DNA from: Caldimonas caldifontis
GTDB taxonomy: Bacteria; Pseudomonadota; Gammaproteobacteria; Burkholderiales; Burkholderiaceae_C
Length of the DNA: 64,000 bases
Assembly: GCF_002930615.1 (NCBI RefSeq)
Contig: NZ_PSNX01000001.1
Span: forward strand, 248,001 to 312,000
Direction: 5' to 3'
Below, piece by piece: positions 21,169 through 30,547 of the stretch. A model generated the notes under the pieces. It was not told the DNA's origin. It made no database searches and worked only from the letters and a program-made list of their open reading frames with translations. Each line of letters begins with the position of its first letter. The stretch's first letter is position 1. Both the position numbers and the translations under genes were made by a program.

Positions 21169-21669
21169 TCAGTACGGATCCAGGAAGCGCAGCCGGAAGG
21201 CTTCCGCCGTGGTCGGGCCGCGGTTGTCCTGCAACACCCGTTGCGCCATGTTGAGGATGGGCTTGATCTCCGCCCAGCTCTTGGCTTTCTCCAGCCGAAC
21301 CGCCAGATCGTCACCCATGGGACCCAGCTGCTCCGACACGAAGCGCGCCGCTTGCTGCCGCAGGCTCGTGTACTCCGGCCCGGTGGGCCCGCCCGTCAGC
21401 GTGGACTCCACAGGGGGGACGGAATCGGGCGCCCGGGACGCCGCCGGTGCCGGCCGGTTGGCCGTCACGGCGATCACCTCGATGAAGCCCTGATCGAGCA
21501 GCGATTGCAGCAGATCGTGGGCGTCGCCCGGGATCATGCGCAGCAGCTCCTCATCCGTGCGCTTCCCGTCGACCATGATGAGGGCAGACCGCAGCTTCAT
21601 CGCCAGCTGGTTCTGGCGCGTGGCGATCTCGGCCTGCCCCTTTTCTGTTTTGCGGTATACCGTAGCCAT
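21169..21669 (-). CDS. Conserved hypothetical protein
   Basis: A 166-residue soluble protein I do not recognise by function. It starts [20 protein letters not shown]. Residues 1-70 look like a winged-helix-like module ([20 protein letters not shown], then [14 protein letters not shown]). A Pro/Ser/Thr-rich linker covers residues 70-95, and a helical C-terminal part ends [12 protein letters not shown]. Codon use matches neighbouring genes, so it is likely real. A regulatory or adaptor role is a guess from the helix-turn-helix-like start. Confidence 0.8.
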   Translation of the reverse strand: MATVYRKTEKGQAEIATRQNQLAMKLRSALIMVDGKRTDEELLRMIPGDAHDLLQSLLDQGFIEVIAVTANRPAPAASRAPDSVPPVESTLTGGPTGPEYTSLRQQAARFVSEQLGPMGDDLAVRLEKAKSWAEIKPILNMAQRVLQDNRGPTTAEAFRLRFLDPY

Positions 21670-21776
21670 CGGTCACCCTGGTTGTACGATGCCTTCAGCT
21701 TACAGGCTGGTCATGGCTCTTGCCACCATAGATACGCTTACAAAACCGGGCAAAAGGCCGGTGCAAGCGGACGGAT

Positions 21777-21804
21777 TTCACACCCTGGTGCCGTTCCGTA
21801 TAGT
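21777..21804 (+). promoter_or_regulatory. Probable sigma-70 promoter of the enoyl-CoA hydratase gene
   Basis: TTCACA (21777-21782) and TATAGT (21799-21804) are each one base from consensus with a 16-base spacer, 24 bases before the GTG start. Confidence 0.6.
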
Positions 21805-21828
21805 GGCGGTCTCGAAAGGAGAACCCTC

Positions 21829-22617
21829 GTGAGCGAACCCCTGATCCTGACCCAAGTCCGCGGCGAGGCCGCGCTGAAAGTGGGCGTCATCACCCTCCAC
21901 CGGCCCAAGCAGCTCAATGCCCTGAACGACGCGCTGATGGACCAGCTCGGGGCCGCGCTGCTGGCCTTCGATGCGGACGAGTCCATCGGCTGCATGGTCA
22001 TCACCGGCAGCGAGAAGGCCTTTGCGGCCGGCGCGGACATTTCCGCCATGGCGAAGTGGACCTACATGGAGGTCTACAAGTCCGACTTCATCACCCGCAA
22101 CTGGGAAACCCTCAAGCGCGTGCGCAAGCCGGTGATTGCGGCGGTCTCGGGCTTCGCGCTCGGTGGTGGCTGCGAGCTGGCGATGATGTGCGACATCATC
22201 ATTGCGGCTGAGACGGCCAAGTTCGGCCAGCCCGAGATCAAGCTGGGCATCATTCCCGGAGCGGGGGGCACGCAACGCCTGCCGCGCGCGGTGGGCAAGG
22301 CCAAGGCCATGGACCTGTCGCTCACCGGGCGCATGATGGATGCGGCCGAGGCCGAACGTGCCGGGCTGGTGTCGCGCGTGGTGCCGGCCGACAAGCTGTT
22401 GGACGAGGCCTTTGCCGCGGCCGATGCCATCTGCAGCTATTCGCTGCCCAGCCTGATCGCGGCCAAAGAGTGCGTGAACCGGGCGTATGAGGCACCCCTC
22501 AACGAAGGCCTGCTCTTCGAGCGCCGCGCCTTCCATGCCCTCTTTGCCACCGAGGACCAGAAGGAGGGCATGGAGGCCTTCCTGGCCAAGCGCCCCGCAG
22601 CGTTCAAGCACCGCTGA
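21829..22617 (+). CDS. Enoyl-CoA hydratase
   Basis: Crotonase-fold enzyme that hydrates trans-2-enoyl-CoA in fatty acid or phenylacetate degradation. It has 262 residues from the GTG at 21829, which has AAAGGAG just upstream. The oxyanion-hole segments [10 protein letters not shown] and [13 protein letters not shown] are intact. One catalytic Glu is in [19 protein letters not shown]. The position of the second catalytic Glu reads AVGKAKAMD, so Asp appears in place of Glu. I believe this also occurs in other betaproteobacterial members. The closest named relative is PaaF/EchA-type. Confidence 0.93.
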   Translation: MSEPLILTQVRGEAALKVGVITLHRPKQLNALNDALMDQLGAALLAFDADESIGCMVITGSEKAFAAGADISAMAKWTYMEVYKSDFITRNWETLKRVRKPVIAAVSGFALGGGCELAMMCDIIIAAETAKFGQPEIKLGIIPGAGGTQRLPRAVGKAKAMDLSLTGRMMDAAEAERAGLVSRVVPADKLLDEAFAAADAICSYSLPSLIAAKECVNRAYEAPLNEGLLFERRAFHALFATEDQKEGMEAFLAKRPAAFKHR

Positions 22618-22632
22618 CCTGGGCAGCGTGGC

Positions 22633-23976
22633 TCAGCGCGCCGCCAGCGCCTCCAGCAATCGGCCATGCAGGCCGCCGAAGCTGCCGTTGCTCATGCACA
22701 GCACGTGGTCGCCCGGGCGGGCTGAGGCCAGCACCTGGGCGATCACGCCGTCGATGCTGTCGGCCACCTGGGCCTTGGCGCCCATCGGGGCCAGGGCTTG
22801 GGCGGCATCCCAGCCCAGGCCGCCGCTGTGGCAGAAGGCCAGATCGGCTTCCTCCAGCGACCAGGGCAGCTGGGCTTTCATCGTGCCCAGCTTCATCGTG
22901 TTCGAACGCGGTTCAAAGACGGCGAGGATACGGGCCGCGCCCACGCGGCGGCGCAGGCCGTCCACCGTGGTGCGGATGGCCGTGGGATGGTGGGCGAAGT
23001 CGTCGTACACGGTCACGCCGCCGGCCACGCCGCGCACTTCCAGGCGCCGGCGCACGTTGCGGAAGCGGCCCAGGGCCTCGGCTGCGGCTTGCGGGGCCAC
23101 CCCCAGGTGCTCGGCTGCGGCAATGGCGGCCAGCGCGTTCAGCTGGTTGTGTTCGCCCAGCAACTCCCAGCGCACCTGGCCCACGGTCTGTCCGCCGCGG
23201 CGCACTTCGAAGTCGTGCGGCTCGCCGAAGGCCTCGAAGCCGCCGGTCCCCCCGAAGCGCACCACCTCGCTCCAGCAGCCCTTGTCCAGCACACGCTGCA
23301 GGCTCGCCTCGCGGGCGTTGACCACGAGGCGGCCGCTCGAGGGCACGGTGCGCACGAGGTGGTGAAACTGGCGTTCGATCGCCGCCAGGTCATCGAAGAT
23401 GTCGGCATGGTCGAACTCGAGGTTGTTCAGCACGGCGGTGCGCGGCCGGTAGTGCACGAACTTGCTGCGCTTGTCGAAGAAGGCCGTGTCGTACTCGTCG
23501 GCCTCGATCACGAAGGCAGGCCCCGATCCCAGTCTTGCCGACACCCCGAAGTTCTGGGGCACACCGCCGACCAGAAAGCCCGGCTGGTGCCCGGCGGCCT
23601 CCAGAATCCAGGTCAGCATGGATGTGGTGGTCGTCTTGCCGTGCGTGCCCGCCACGGCCAGCACATGGCGGCCATGCAGGACGTGCTCGGCCAGCCATTG
23701 GGGGCCACTGGTGTAGCGCACGCCGGCCTCCAGCAGCGCTTCCATCAACGGGTTGCCGCGGCTCACCACGTTGCCCACCACCCAGACATCGGGCTGAAGG
23801 GCCAGCTGGTCGGCCCCGTAGCCCTCGATCAGCTCGATGCCCAGTTCGCGCAGCTGGTCACTCATGGGGGGATAGACGCCGGCATCGCAGCCGGTGACGC
23901 GATGGCCCGCCTCGCGGGCGAGGGCGGCCAGCCCGCCCATGAAGGTGCCGCAGATGCCGAGGATGTGAAGGTGCAT
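22633..23976 (-). CDS. mpl: UDP-N-acetylmuramate:L-alanyl-gamma-D-glutamyl-meso-diaminopimelate ligase
   Basis: Murein-recycling ligase that attaches recovered tripeptide to UDP-MurNAc. It has 447 residues, with the Mur ligase order. The N-terminal UDP-binding domain starts MHLHILGICGTFMGGLAALA. The ATP P-loop is AGTHGKTTTTSML near residue 110. The central motif is VIEADEYDTAFFDKRSKFVH. The C-terminal domain has VYDDFAHHPTAIRTTVDGLR. It converges on the enoyl-CoA hydratase gene (15 bases apart). Confidence 0.96.
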   Translation of the reverse strand: MHLHILGICGTFMGGLAALAREAGHRVTGCDAGVYPPMSDQLRELGIELIEGYGADQLALQPDVWVVGNVVSRGNPLMEALLEAGVRYTSGPQWLAEHVLHGRHVLAVAGTHGKTTTTSMLTWILEAAGHQPGFLVGGVPQNFGVSARLGSGPAFVIEADEYDTAFFDKRSKFVHYRPRTAVLNNLEFDHADIFDDLAAIERQFHHLVRTVPSSGRLVVNAREASLQRVLDKGCWSEVVRFGGTGGFEAFGEPHDFEVRRGGQTVGQVRWELLGEHNQLNALAAIAAAEHLGVAPQAAAEALGRFRNVRRRLEVRGVAGGVTVYDDFAHHPTAIRTTVDGLRRRVGAARILAVFEPRSNTMKLGTMKAQLPWSLEEADLAFCHSGGLGWDAAQALAPMGAKAQVADSIDGVIAQVLASARPGDHVLCMSNGSFGGLHGRLLEALAAR

Positions 23977-24011
23977 GCGTGAAGCCCGGCGCGAGTCCGG
24001 GGCCCAGGGAA

Positions 24012-25301
24012 TCAGGAGGCGAAGGCGGCGCGGGCGGCGTCGATGGTGGCGGCGATGTCCTCGGCGGTGTGGGCCGCACTGACAAAGCCCGCCTCGTACA
24101 GGGCCGGCGCCAGGTAAACACCACGATCGAGCATGCCATGAAAGAAACGGTTGAAGGCTTCCTTGTCGGTGGCCATCACCTGCCCGTAGTTCTGCGGCAG
24201 CTCGTGTGCCAGGAAGAAGCCGAACATGCCGCCCTCGCAGTCGACGGCCAAGGCGATGCCGGCCTCACGCGCCGCGCCCTGCAAGCCCTCCACGAGCGAG
24301 CGGGTGCGTGCCGACAGGGCGTCGAAAAAGCCGGGTCGGCTGATCTCGCGCAACGTGGCCAGACCGCAGGCCGTGGCCACCGGGTTGCCCGACAGGGTGC
24401 CGGCCTGGTAGACCGGGCCCGTGGGCGAGAGGTGCTCCATGATGGCGCGCGGGCCGCCGAAGGCCGCCAGCGGCATGCCCCCGCCGATCACCTTCCCAAA
24501 GACACTGAGGTCGGGCCTGAAGCCCGGGATGAGCCGGCCGTAGAGGCCCTGCGCCCCCTGCAGTCCCACCCGGAAGCCGGTCATGACCTCGTCGAAGACC
24601 AGCAGCGCACCATGCCGTGTGCACAGCTCGCGCAGCCGCGTCATGAAGGGCACGCTGGCGCGCACGAAGTTCATGTTGCCGGCGATCGGTTCGATCATCA
24701 CGCAGGCCAGCTGTGCGCCGTGCTCGGCGAAGGCCGCCTCCAACTGATCGAGGTTGTTGTACTCCAGCACCAGGGTGTGCTGTACGGCCTCGGGTGGCAC
24801 CCCGGCGCTGGTGGGGTGGCCGAACGTGGCCAGTCCCGAGCCGGCCTTCACCAGCAGCGCATCGGCATGGCCGTGGTAGCAGCCTTCGAACTTGATGAGC
24901 TTGGGCCGGCCAGTGGCGCCGCGCGCCAGCCGGATCGCGCTCATGGCGGCCTCGGTGCCCGAGCTCACCAGACGCACCTGCTCCATGGAGGGCACCAGGG
25001 CCAGGATGGCCTCGGCCAGCTCGATCTCGCGCTCGGTGGGCGCGCCGAAAGAGAAGCCCTCGCGCACGGCCCGCTGCACGGCGTCCACCACGGCGGGGTG
25101 GCCGTGGCCCAGGATCATCGGCCCCCAGGAGCCGATGTAGTCGATGTAGCGGCGGCCTTCGGCATCGTGCAGATAGGCGCCCTCGGCGCGTGTGATGAAG
25201 CGGGGCGTGCCGCCCACGGCGCGGAAGGCGCGCACGGGCGAGTTCACGCCGCCGGGGATGACCTGCTGGGCGCGTTCGAAGAGTTGGGCGTTGGTGGCCA
25301 T
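24012..25301 (-). CDS. hemL: Glutamate-1-semialdehyde 2,1-aminomutase
   Basis: PLP enzyme that makes 5-aminolevulinate for haem in the C5 pathway. It has 429 residues. The PLP lysine lies in [34 protein letters not shown], the phosphate-binding turn, and [20 protein letters not shown], with the cofactor Asp, are intact. It starts [20 protein letters not shown]. It lies 12 bases downstream of thiD on the same strand, so the two may form one transcript. Haem output fits the haem A and haem O genes later in the window. Confidence 0.97.
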   Translation of the reverse strand: MATNAQLFERAQQVIPGGVNSPVRAFRAVGGTPRFITRAEGAYLHDAEGRRYIDYIGSWGPMILGHGHPAVVDAVQRAVREGFSFGAPTEREIELAEAILALVPSMEQVRLVSSGTEAAMSAIRLARGATGRPKLIKFEGCYHGHADALLVKAGSGLATFGHPTSAGVPPEAVQHTLVLEYNNLDQLEAAFAEHGAQLACVMIEPIAGNMNFVRASVPFMTRLRELCTRHGALLVFDEVMTGFRVGLQGAQGLYGRLIPGFRPDLSVFGKVIGGGMPLAAFGGPRAIMEHLSPTGPVYQAGTLSGNPVATACGLATLREISRPGFFDALSARTRSLVEGLQGAAREAGIALAVDCEGGMFGFFLAHELPQNYGQVMATDKEAFNRFFHGMLDRGVYLAPALYEAGFVSAAHTAEDIAATIDAARAAFAS

Positions 25302-25313
25302 GCGGTGCTCGGG

Positions 25314-26237
25314 TCAGTGGATGTGGCGGGGGTCGGGCGTATCGTCGCCGTTGGCGTCGTTGGCCGCTCCGTCTTCACCTTCGGCCGGCGGCAGGGCCCA
25401 GAAGAAGCGGTCGGGCACGACGCTGCCCATGCCGGGGCGAAAGCCCGCATCCAGCGTCTGGTCGAGGAAGGCGAGGGCCTCGGCTGCTGCATCGGGCGCC
25501 TGGGCACCGTTGGCCAGCATCGCCGCCAGCGCAGCCGACAGGGTCTCGCCTGCGCCCACGAAGCCGGCCTCGAAGCGCTCGAAGCGCTCGCCGCTGACCG
25601 GGCCCTCGGCGGTGGCCAGCACGTTGTCGATGAACTGGTCGGGCAGCTGGATGCCCGTCACCAGCACGAAGCGCGTGCCATGCTCGGCGGCAGCCACGGC
25701 CAGCTCACGCGGCGAGGCCGGGCGGTCGGCGTCCCAGTCGGGCAGCAGGAAATCGGTGAGCGTCTTGTGGTTGCCCACCAGCACCTCGGCCTGGGGCAGC
25801 ACGAGTTCGCGAAAGGCTTCATGGTAGGCCTCATGAGCCGACTCCTCCATCCACGACAGGCTGGGGAGGTAGGCCACGAGCGGAACCTCGGGGTAGTCGG
25901 ACAGCACCTCGGCCACGGCGCCGATGGTCTCGGCGCTGCCAAGGAAGCCGACCTTCCAGGCGGCGATCGGGGCATCCTCGAGGATGCTGCGGGCCTGCTC
26001 GACCACAGCCTCGTCATCGAGCACATGGTGATCGAAGACCTCGGCGGTGTCGCGCAAGAGGATGGCAGTGACGACCGGCAATGGATGTGCGCCCATGGCA
26101 CACAGGGTGGCGACATCGCCACCGAGGCCGCCGGCACCGCTGGGGTCATTGGCATTGAAGCTCATGACGCACGGAGGGGCGCCAGCCTCTTCCGGCATCT
26201 CGGTGCCGGGGGCTGGGTCGGGGGAGGTTGGGGACAT
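25314..26237 (-). CDS. thiD: Hydroxymethylpyrimidine/phosphomethylpyrimidine kinase
   Basis: Ribokinase-fold kinase of thiamine biosynthesis. I chose the ATG at 26237 (307 residues; MSPTSPDPAPGTEM), since the frame further upstream is AT-richer leader. Family marks are FNANDPSGAGGLGGDVATLC, GNHKTLTDFL and GFVGAGETLSAALAAML, where the usual GTGDTF anion-hole motif is replaced by GAGETL. The C-terminus carries about 35 extra acidic residues after FFWALPP. It is divergent from the rubredoxin gene. No TPP riboswitch motif is seen upstream. Confidence 0.88.
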   Translation of the reverse strand: MSPTSPDPAPGTEMPEEAGAPPCVMSFNANDPSGAGGLGGDVATLCAMGAHPLPVVTAILLRDTAEVFDHHVLDDEAVVEQARSILEDAPIAAWKVGFLGSAETIGAVAEVLSDYPEVPLVAYLPSLSWMEESAHEAYHEAFRELVLPQAEVLVGNHKTLTDFLLPDWDADRPASPRELAVAAAEHGTRFVLVTGIQLPDQFIDNVLATAEGPVSGERFERFEAGFVGAGETLSAALAAMLANGAQAPDAAAEALAFLDQTLDAGFRPGMGSVVPDRFFWALPPAEGEDGAANDANGDDTPDPRHIH

Positions 26238-26276
26238 GGAGTTGTGCCGGTGCGGTGGGGGAGGGTGGTTACAAGG

Positions 26277-26305
26277 AACTTCACATGAACAATCACGTGT
26301 AAGTT
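26277..26305. promoter_or_regulatory. Imperfect inverted repeat between thiD and rubredoxin
   Basis: AACTT-C-ACATG (26277-26287) mirrors CGTGT-AAGTT (26296-26305), allowing two small mismatches. A second perfect repeat, TTGTG-TGTT-CACAA, lies at 26325-26338. Both sit in an AT-rich stretch between divergent genes and could be operators; the binding protein is unknown. Confidence 0.35.
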
Positions 26306-26341
26306 CGCACAAACCCTCGCGGTTTTGTGTGTTCACAAGGC

Positions 26342-26347
26342 TACAAT
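26342..26347 (+). promoter_or_regulatory. -10-like TACAAT before rubredoxin
   Basis: TACAAT within CTACAATG, 32 bases before the GTG at 26380, directly after the TTGTG/CACAA repeat, which would overlap the -35 region. This position suits repression or activation of the rubredoxin-pil transcript. Confidence 0.45.
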
Positions 26348-26379
26348 GCCTCGCATCATTGTAGTGAAACTGATACAAA

Positions 26380-26553
26380 GTGAGCGAGTCTCGAACCTGG
26401 ATGTGCCTGATTTGCGGATGGATCTACGACGAGGCCGCCGGCGACCCTGAACACGGTATCGCACCGGGCACTGCCTGGGCCGATGTGCCGATGAACTGGG
26501 TCTGCCCTGAATGCGGCGCTCGCAAGGAAGACTTCGAAATGGTGCAGATCTAG
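26380..26553 (+). CDS. Rubredoxin
   Basis: A 57-residue iron electron carrier, translated by hand. Two CxxCG knuckles (MCLICGWIYDE and VCPECGARKEDFE) bind one Fe. I used the GTG at 26380; an ATG at 26401 would also keep both knuckles but cut 7 residues. The partner is unknown: alkane hydroxylase, rubrerythrin and rubredoxin reductase genes are not nearby. It lies directly upstream of pilG, 49 bases away, an arrangement known in other Burkholderiales. Confidence 0.95.
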   Translation: MSESRTWMCLICGWIYDEAAGDPEHGIAPGTAWADVPMNWVCPECGARKEDFEMVQI

Positions 26554-26602
26554 CGCAACCGGCGCGGGACGGTCATTTCAAGTCGTTGAGGAGAGGGCTT
26601 CA

Positions 26603-27016
26603 GTGAGCGACACCGCTGCTTCGATCAGTCAAACGCCGTCTGATGCGGCGACCAAGGTGCTTGTCATCGATGACAGCAACACCATTCGCCGCAGCGCCGA
26701 GATCTTCCTCAAGCAAGGCGGCTATGACGTCGTGCTGGCCGAAGACGGTTTCGACGCTCTGGCCAAGGTCAACGATCACGAGCCGCACCTGATCTTCTGT
26801 GACATCCTGATGCCGCGGCTCGATGGTTACCAGACCTGCGCCATCATCAAGCGCAACCCGAAGTTTTCGGGTGTGCCGGTCATCATGCTCTCGTCCAAGG
26901 ATGGTCTGTTCGACAAGGCCCGTGGACGCATGGTGGGCTCCCAGGACTACCTGACCAAGCCATTTACCAAAGACCAGTTGCTGCAGGCCGTGGAACAGCA
27001 TCGCCGAGCTGCGTAA
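26603..27016 (+). CDS. pilG: Twitching motility response regulator PilG
   Basis: Single-domain CheY-like receiver, 137 residues, from a GTG preceded by GAGGAGAG. It has an N-terminal leader of about 17 residues, then VLVIDDSNTIRRSAEIFLKQ. The phospho-acceptor Asp is in LIFCDILMPRLDG, the Thr/Ser switch in MLSSKDGLFDK, and Lys in YLTKPFTKDQLL. In Pseudomonas, PilG promotes pilus extension through PilB and controls cAMP. It is first of the pilGHIJL cluster. Confidence 0.94.
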   Translation: MSDTAASISQTPSDAATKVLVIDDSNTIRRSAEIFLKQGGYDVVLAEDGFDALAKVNDHEPHLIFCDILMPRLDGYQTCAIIKRNPKFSGVPVIMLSSKDGLFDKARGRMVGSQDYLTKPFTKDQLLQAVEQHRRAA

Positions 27017-27024
27017 AGACATCT

Positions 27025-27050
27025 GGGCGCCCTGAGCCGGCGCCCTTTCT
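27025..27050 (+). terminator. Terminator-like hairpin between pilG and pilH
   Basis: GGGCGCC (27025-27031) pairs with GGCGCCC (27039-27045) around a 7-base loop, followed by TTTCT. The short T-run suggests partial termination, which would lower pilH and downstream expression relative to pilG. Confidence 0.5.
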
Positions 27051-27071
27051 CATTGCATCCCGTTTGCCGGA

Positions 27072-27089
27072 ACCTGCCCCGGGGCAGGT
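27072..27089. repeat. 18-base perfect palindrome upstream of pilH
   Basis: ACCTGCCCCGGGGCAGGT reads the same on both strands. It lies 25 bases before the pilH ATG, so it could be an operator or an RNA stem in the intercistronic region. Confidence 0.5.
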
Positions 27090-27113
27090 CCTGATCGAGT
27101 GAGGTAGGAAACC

Positions 27114-27479
27114 ATGCCAGTCAAGAAAATCCTGTTGGTCGACGACTCCAAGACCGAGTTGCATCATCTGTCGGAACTGCTCACCAAGCGCGGCTACAGC
27201 GTGCGCACCGCCGAGAACGGCGAAGAGGCCTGGCGTCGTCTGGCCGAGGACAAGCCCGACCTGATCCTGATGGATGTGGTGATGCCCGGCCAGAACGGCT
27301 TCCAGCTCACGCGGGCGATCACGCGCGACCCGAACTTTGCTGACGTGCCCGTCATCATGTGCACGAGCAAGAACCAGGAAACCGACAAGGTCTGGGGCAT
27401 GCGACAGGGCGCACGCGACTACGTGGTCAAACCCGTCGATGCCGATGAACTGATCGGCAAGATCCGCGCCTTCGACTGA
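27114..27479 (+). CDS. pilH: Twitching motility response regulator PilH
   Basis: Single-domain receiver of 121 residues, starting [20 protein letters not shown]. Acceptor Asp is in [16 protein letters not shown], Thr in [15 protein letters not shown], and Lys in [26 protein letters not shown] is the PilH-typical segment. In Pseudomonas, PilH works against PilG and favours retraction through PilT or drains phosphate from PilL/ChpA. It has GTGAGGTAGG before the start. Confidence 0.94.
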   Translation: MPVKKILLVDDSKTELHHLSELLTKRGYSVRTAENGEEAWRRLAEDKPDLILMDVVMPGQNGFQLTRAITRDPNFADVPVIMCTSKNQETDKVWGMRQGARDYVVKPVDADELIGKIRAFD

Positions 27480-27545
27480 CCGGGCGGATCGGGCATGGGA
27501 GCACAGGCCTGCCGGATCACATCCTTGCAATAACAGGCAAGCACA

Positions 27546-28085
27546 ATGGCGAACAAAGAAGCGCTGCGTGAACTGCAAAGCCGATTGGCGGAGCGTTTGC
27601 AGGCAGCCCGTACCGAGGCGCGCACGGCGAGCTGGCTGGCGGTGGAGGCCGCCGGTCAGCGTTTCCTGCTGCCGCTGCAAGAAGCCGGCGAGATCTTTCC
27701 ATTCTCGTCATGCGTGAGCGTGCCCCACACCTCGCCGTGGTTCCTGGGCGTGGCCAACCTGCGCGGCGGCCTGCACGGGGTGGTGGATCTGGGCGGGTTT
27801 CTGGGACTCAAGCCGGTCAACCTGAACACCACGGACAGCCTTCGCGACCAGCTGCGCCTCGTGGCGCTGAACCCGTCGCTGGACATCAACTGCGCCTTGC
27901 TGGTCGAGCGACTGGCGGGCCTGCGCAACCGGGACCAGCTTGCGCCTGCGGATGACGCCGCGGCTGCCGAGGCCCGGCCGGACTTCGTGGGGCAGCGCCT
28001 GCGCGACCCCCAGGGGCGTGTGTGGCAGGAACTCAACCTCGCGGCCCTGGCCAGAGACGAGGCATTCCTGAGGATCGTGGGCTGA
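27546..28085 (+). CDS. pilI: CheW-like coupling protein PilI
   Basis: Adaptor that joins the PilJ receptor to the PilL kinase. It has 179 residues. The CheW fold covers about residues 35-178 (FLLPLQEAGEIFPFSSCVSV, then WFLGVANLRGGLHGVVDL). A helical N-terminal stretch of about 30 residues precedes it. A weak inverted repeat CTTGC/GCAAG (27524-27541) lies across the ribosome-binding area, which holds only AGG. Confidence 0.92.
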   Translation: MANKEALRELQSRLAERLQAARTEARTASWLAVEAAGQRFLLPLQEAGEIFPFSSCVSVPHTSPWFLGVANLRGGLHGVVDLGGFLGLKPVNLNTTDSLRDQLRLVALNPSLDINCALLVERLAGLRNRDQLAPADDAAAAEARPDFVGQRLRDPQGRVWQELNLAALARDEAFLRIVG

Positions 28086-28150
28086 CAGGGCGATGCAGCC
28101 CAAGACCGGCCTGGTATGAGTGACGTTCGAGCAGAAAGCTAGAGGGGAAT

Positions 28151-30472
28151 ATGAGTTTCATCAGCAAGATCACCGGCAAAGGCAAGCAGTCGCCGGACGA
28201 CGACTCGCTGGGCACGCCGTTCGATGATGCGTCTCGCACCTTGAACGAGCTGCCGCAGGCAAGCGCAAGCGCCACGAGCTCGATGGAAACGCGCCCGTCC
28301 AACGGGTCGGGCCCCGGCAAGGACTCGTCCATCATCTCCGAGGTGGCGCCGTCCGAACTGCCCGGCGAATTCGCCGAAACCCGCATGCAGGCGGGGGCTG
28401 AGGGCGCTGAGTCGGCCACGCGTCTGCCGTTGATTGGCCACCTGCCAGTGGCTCGGCAGCAGCGGATCCTGGGTGCGCTCACGGTGCTGGGTCTGGCCGG
28501 CCTGCTGGTGGTGGTGGCGGTGTCGCAGATTGCCGCCAACAACGTGGCAGCCCAGGTGGGGACGACCGGTCAGGTGCTGATGCAGTCGCAGCGTCTGGCC
28601 AAGTCCGTGTCGCAGGCTCTGGTGGGCAGTCCGCAGGCCTTCCCCGAAGTGCGCGAGAGCTCCACCGTGCTGGCCAGCGGCGCGCGCGGCCTGCGCAGCG
28701 GCAACGACGAGCTGACAGCCGTGTCCCCAGCGGTGCAGGAAGTGCTGCAACCCATCATGCCCTTGGTGGACCGCGCCGAGAAGAACGCCCAGGTGGTGCT
28801 CAGCCAGCAGCAGATCCTGACCCAGGTGGGTGAGGCCCTTCGCACCATCAACCGCCAGTCGGCCGACCTGCTGGAAATCGCCGAAACGATCTCGTCGCTC
28901 AAGCTGCAGCAGAACGCATCGCCAGCTGAGATTTCCGCCACCGGTCAGTTGGTGATGTTGACGCAGCGCATCGGTAAGTCGGCCAACGAATTCCTGACGA
29001 TGGAAGGTGTGTCGCCTGAGGCGGTGTTCCTGCTGGGCAAGGACTTGAACTCCTTCCGCGAGATTTCGCAGGGTCTGCTCGAAGGCAGCGCCGAGCTGCG
29101 TCTGCCGCCCACGCGCGATGAGCAGACCAAGGAGCGCCTGCAAGCGTTGCAGGAACTGTACGAACAGACCCGCACCCAGGCGGGCGCCATCCTGGGCAAC
29201 CTGCAGGGTCTGGTCTCGGCCCGCGAAGCCCAGGTGGCCATCATCGATGACTCCGAAGCGCTGCGGCAGGGGCTGGAGCAGGTGCAGGAGCGCCTGTCGG
29301 CACAAGCCGGATTCGGTGCACCGAACATCATCATGCTGGTGCTGTCCATCGCCATGGCCCTGGCCGGTATCCTCGGTCTGTTGAGGGTGCAGTTCCAGGC
29401 CGAGCGGGCTCGTGCGCAGTTGGCCGAACAGCAGCGGCTGGAAGCCGAACGCCAGGAACAGGAAGCCAAGCGCGTCAACGACGCGAACCAGGCGGCCATT
29501 TTGCGGTTGATGAACGAACTGCAGACGGTGGCCGAAGGCGACCTGACGCAACAGGCCACGGTGACCGAGGACATCACGGGCGCCATCGCCGACTCGGTGA
29601 ACTACACGGTGGAAGAGCTGCGCACGCTGGTGTCGCAGGTGCAAGGCACGGTGTCGCGGGTGACGGAAACCACACAGCAGGTGGAAGCAACGTCCACCGA
29701 GCTGCTGGCCGCCTCCACCGAACAGCTGCGCGAGATCCGCGACACCGGCGAGTCGGTGCTCCAGATGGCGAGCCGAATCAACGATGTCTCGGCGCAGGCT
29801 CAGCAGTCGGCCCAGGTGGCCCGCCAATCGCTGCTGGCCGCCGAATCCGGTCTGCAGGCCGTGCAGAACGCCATCGGCGGCATGAACTCCATCCGCGAGC
29901 AGATCCAGGAAACCTCCAAGCGGATCAAGCGACTCGGCGAGTCTTCCCAGGAGATTGGTGAAATCACCGAACTGATTTCCGACATCACGGAGCAGACGAA
30001 CGTGCTGGCTCTGAACGCTGCCATCCAGGCGGCCTCCGCGGGGGAAGCGGGTCGAGGCTTCTCGGTGGTGGCCGAAGAAGTGCAGCGGCTGGCCGAACGC
30101 TCGGGCGATGCCACGAAGCAGATTGCGGCCCTGGTGAAGACCATTCAGACCGATACGGCCGACGCCGTGGCCGCCATGGAACGGTCCACGCAGGGTGTGG
30201 TGGAAGGGGCCAAGCTGTCCGACAACGCCGGTACGGCACTGGGCGAGATCGACCGCGTGTCACGTCAGCTTGCTGAACTGATTGAGCAGATCTCGGCGCA
30301 GGCATCCCGCGAAGCTGAATCGGCCAACATCGTGGCCGGCAACATCCAGCACATCTTCGCCGTGACGGAACAGACTGGCGAGGGCACGCGCTCGACGGCC
30401 CAGCTGGTGCGCGAACTGTCCAAGACTGCTGAAGAACTGAAGCAATCGGTGTCGCGATTCAAGATCGGGTGA
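28151..30472 (+). CDS. pilJ: Methyl-accepting chemotaxis receptor PilJ
   Basis: Membrane chemoreceptor of the Chp type IV pilus system, 773 residues. An unusually long N-terminal cytoplasmic tail (about 95 residues, polar) precedes transmembrane helix 1 ([20 protein letters not shown]). A periplasmic PilJ sensor region covers about 125-390, and helix 2 is [23 protein letters not shown] and coiled coil follow, then the signalling tip [20 protein letters not shown] and [20 protein letters not shown]. It is thought to sense pilus or surface contact. No methyltransferase or methylesterase gene follows. Confidence 0.95.
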   Translation: MSFISKITGKGKQSPDDDSLGTPFDDASRTLNELPQASASATSSMETRPSNGSGPGKDSSIISEVAPSELPGEFAETRMQAGAEGAESATRLPLIGHLPVARQQRILGALTVLGLAGLLVVVAVSQIAANNVAAQVGTTGQVLMQSQRLAKSVSQALVGSPQAFPEVRESSTVLASGARGLRSGNDELTAVSPAVQEVLQPIMPLVDRAEKNAQVVLSQQQILTQVGEALRTINRQSADLLEIAETISSLKLQQNASPAEISATGQLVMLTQRIGKSANEFLTMEGVSPEAVFLLGKDLNSFREISQGLLEGSAELRLPPTRDEQTKERLQALQELYEQTRTQAGAILGNLQGLVSAREAQVAIIDDSEALRQGLEQVQERLSAQAGFGAPNIIMLVLSIAMALAGILGLLRVQFQAERARAQLAEQQRLEAERQEQEAKRVNDANQAAILRLMNELQTVAEGDLTQQATVTEDITGAIADSVNYTVEELRTLVSQVQGTVSRVTETTQQVEATSTELLAASTEQLREIRDTGESVLQMASRINDVSAQAQQSAQVARQSLLAAESGLQAVQNAIGGMNSIREQIQETSKRIKRLGESSQEIGEITELISDITEQTNVLALNAAIQAASAGEAGRGFSVVAEEVQRLAERSGDATKQIAALVKTIQTDTADAVAAMERSTQGVVEGAKLSDNAGTALGEIDRVSRQLAELIEQISAQASREAESANIVAGNIQHIFAVTEQTGEGTRSTAQLVRELSKTAEELKQSVSRFKIG

Positions 30473-30482
30473 TGAACCACCC

Positions 30483-30497
30483 CCGAAGCGCCTTCGG
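30483..30497 (+). repeat. Short hairpin in the pilJ-pilL gap
   Basis: CCGAAG/CTTCGG with a 3-base loop, right after the pilJ stop. No T-tract follows, so it is more likely an RNA processing or stability element than a terminator. Confidence 0.35.
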
Positions 30498-30547
30498 TTG
30501 CTGGATGGGTTGATGAATGAAATGAGGATGCCTTTGGGGGGCAGTGG

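Noticed and set aside
26238-26378. Earlier start for thiD
   Set aside because: The stretch is AT-richer, holds inverted repeats, and encodes no conserved residues.
26100-26400. TPP riboswitch ahead of thiD
   Set aside because: No CTGAGA-type core or paired arms are visible.
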